A stretch of 33,052 bases of DNA from an uncultured Acidobacteriia bacterium (GTDB lineage: Bacteria > Acidobacteriota > Terriglobia > Bryobacterales > Bryobacteraceae), in contig CAIRSA010000431.1 of assembly GCA_903881085.1 (NCBI GenBank), positions 1 to 33,052 on the forward strand, written 5' to 3'. This document shows positions 32,190-33,052 of this stretch, piece by piece (the first letter of the stretch is position 1; every line of letters starts with the position of its first letter). The notes below the pieces were generated by a model. The model was not told the DNA's origin. It was given only the letters and a program-made list of their open reading frames with translations, and ran no database searches. The translations under genes were made by a program, and so were the position numbers.

Positions 32190-32401
32190 TTAAACCTGGA
32201 AAAAGCAGTTGGATGGGCTTCAGCCAATTCGCACGACGCGTCGCATTTGGGGTCTGACACCTTTTTTCGGCCGCTTTCGGCCGAAAATGGGATGTCTGAC
32301 CCCAATTGCCCCAATGGGTTACGCCGCCTTCATCCCCAATCGAATGCAAATGCGGAAGATCGCTGTATCCAACCCAGTCCAACAGCTTTTTCTAGGTTAA
32401 A
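32190..32401. mobile_element. Palindromic MITE-like element, copy 3, with terminal inverted repeats
   Basis: About 212 bp. Terminal arms 32190-32217 and about 32374-32401 pair imperfectly over roughly 28 bases: AACCTGGAAAAAGCAGTTGG on the left and a mirrored AACCTAGAAAAAGCTGTTGG on the minus strand at the right. The core 32247-32305 is bounded by TTGGGGTC/GACCCCAA as in copies 1 and 2, and the ACGACGCGTCGCATTTGG lead matches copy 1. There is no transposase. The right end coincides with the point where the HEPN frame stops matching its family. Non-autonomous transposition is inferred. Confidence 0.8.
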
Positions 32402-32595
32402 GCCAGCGCCGCAGTAGCAATCGGTAGAGCCGCGTTGTAGGCAATATTGAAGCGCCAATCAAGATGGAGGGAAGGCGTGCCTGCAGCGGCCAAGTCCCGG
32501 TCATCCACAGCGAGCAGATTCGCAATTTCTTCGCGGCTGGTCTTGTGCGCTTTAAGCCACCCGAATTGTTCCCATTCCTGTAAGCTGCTGTTCAT
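32392..32595 (-). pseudogene. HEPN-domain protein truncated at an element border
   Basis: 67 codons. MNSSLQEWEQFGWLKAHKTSREEIANLLAVDDRDL and DWRFNIAYNAALPIATAALA are the N-terminal half of a HEPN protein of the MNT-HEPN TA type, normally about twice as long. The stop TAG is the CTAG within the right terminal repeat of the palindromic element, so the rest of the domain, which should carry the catalytic RxxxxH, is missing. The sequence beyond the element does not resume a HEPN pattern, pointing to insertion with deletion. The ATG overlaps the 3' end of the MNT gene by 44 bases. Confidence 0.8.
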
Positions 32596-33052
32596 CGCCG
32601 GCCACCAAGAGTTTGGGGCCAGCCATTACGCGGCCAATGAAATGCTGCCCTGCCCTGAGTTTACGACAAAATTCCGGCCGTGGGTAAACGTTCGGATTGA
32701 TCTCGAGGCCCAACTCGCGTTGCGCTTCGCTCAGAGCTGTGACCACGTCCAGCAGCGAAGCGTCGCCAATCACCATCAGGTCAACATCGCTCGCATTATT
32801 CTCGTGGCCGGAGGCCATTGAGCCGAATACGAAGGCCACATCGATCTGCTTGCCAATGGGCGTCAATGCCTCCTGCAAGATGGTGACAATGCCAAAAGTC
32901 TTGCGGACTATCGCGCGAAGTTCGCCAAAGATGGGGCACTCCTGGTTGGCCTGAACCTTGAAAAAGCAGTTGCCAATGCATTCCTGAGGATGGCCAGACT
33001 CCGCAAACAGGGGACGGACATGAATTTCCGGCGTTTTTGGCCGGAATTTCGC
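32552..33052 (-). CDS. MNT-type minimal nucleotidyltransferase, partial at window edge
   Basis: The frame stays open to the right edge. Core motifs: VAFVFGSMASG followed by ASDVDLMVIG (GSxAxG and DxD of the nucleotidyltransferase fold). MNT proteins AMPylate and so silence HEPN RNases, acting as antitoxin. A TTG at 32878 is the first possible in-window start, but family-like sequence continues upstream (FFKVQANQECPIFGELRAIVRKTFG), which in relatives follows a winged helix. Further upstream the winged helix is not recognisable and the DNA becomes palindromic (33023-33049), so the 5' part may be disrupted. Confidence 0.78.
   Translation of the reverse strand, partial: AKFRPKTPEIHVRPLFAESGHPQECIGNCFFKVQANQECPIFGELRAIVRKTFGIVTILQEALTPIGKQIDVAFVFGSMASGHENNASDVDLMVIGDASLLDVVTALSEAQRELGLEINPNVYPRPEFCRKLRAGQHFIGRVMAGPKLLVAGDEQQLTGMGTIRVA
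33023..33049. repeat. Inverted repeat at right window edge
   Basis: Arms AATTTCCGGC (33023-33032) and GCCGGAATTT (33040-33049) pair at all but one position type around a 7-base loop. It lies just after GGGGACGGACATG and inside the open MNT frame, where a winged-helix domain would be expected, so it probably belongs to an inserted palindromic repeat. Confidence 0.55.

Overview
The window looks like a chromosomal segment of a Gram-negative, soil-type acidobacterium, probably of the Solibacter/Bryobacter kind. This is inferred from gene content, not from a marker gene. The supporting signs are a planctomycete/acidobacterial-style DUF1549-DUF1501 pair, a PadR plus HAAS-domain membrane protein pair, a very large secreted protein with NHL repeats and a BACON-like domain, a PEP-CTERM protein, an OmcA/MtrC-type decaheme cytochrome, and many small toxin-antitoxin loci. 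No rRNA, tRNA, CRISPR array, transposase or phage gene was found.

Layout. 1-317 has no gene but carries a dispersed repeat and a long inverted repeat. 318-4000 (minus) holds a small HMA-like protein and the DUF1549-DUF1501 operon. 4222-6415 (plus) encodes a MacA-like adaptor and a MacB/LolD-like ATPase with no permease. 6608-7782 (minus) is HAAS protein plus PadR regulator, facing a VapBC-like module (7888-8564) across a good inverted-repeat operator candidate. 8614-11043 (minus) holds an orphan VbhA-like antitoxin, a clear terminator and the decaheme cytochrome. 11209-13191 (minus) holds a repeat-bearing degenerate ORF and an AbiEi/AbiEii-type pair. 13299-14768 is a Tat-exported sulfatase. 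14796-15552 is a small gene plus an HNH nuclease carrying an in-frame TGA.

15633-20888 looks like envelope and glycan functions: a polytopic GT-C-like protein, a SAM methyltransferase, a UbiA-family prenyl-phosphate phosphoribosyltransferase, a second CmoB-like methyltransferase with an unexplained C-terminal half, and an MsrQ-like heme membrane subunit. 21008-31378 is dominated by secreted proteins: a 1565-residue metzincin-NHL protein, a PEP-CTERM protein, another GT-C-like membrane protein, a protein with two InlB-B-like repeats joined by a Gly13 linker, and a secreted mutarotase-like protein. 31475-33052 is a second toxin-antitoxin patch: DUF433/DUF5615, then an MNT-HEPN pair whose HEPN gene is cut short at the border of a palindromic element.

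The most striking non-coding feature is a family of palindromic elements, with copies around 18.8, 28.4 and 32.3 kb. They share a hairpin core bounded by TTGGGGTC/GACCCCAA. The best-preserved copy is about 212 bp with imperfect ~28-bp terminal inverted repeats. They resemble REP/MITE-type non-autonomous elements. Together with decayed or start-less TA genes, the repeats suggest an accessory region with continuing turnover.
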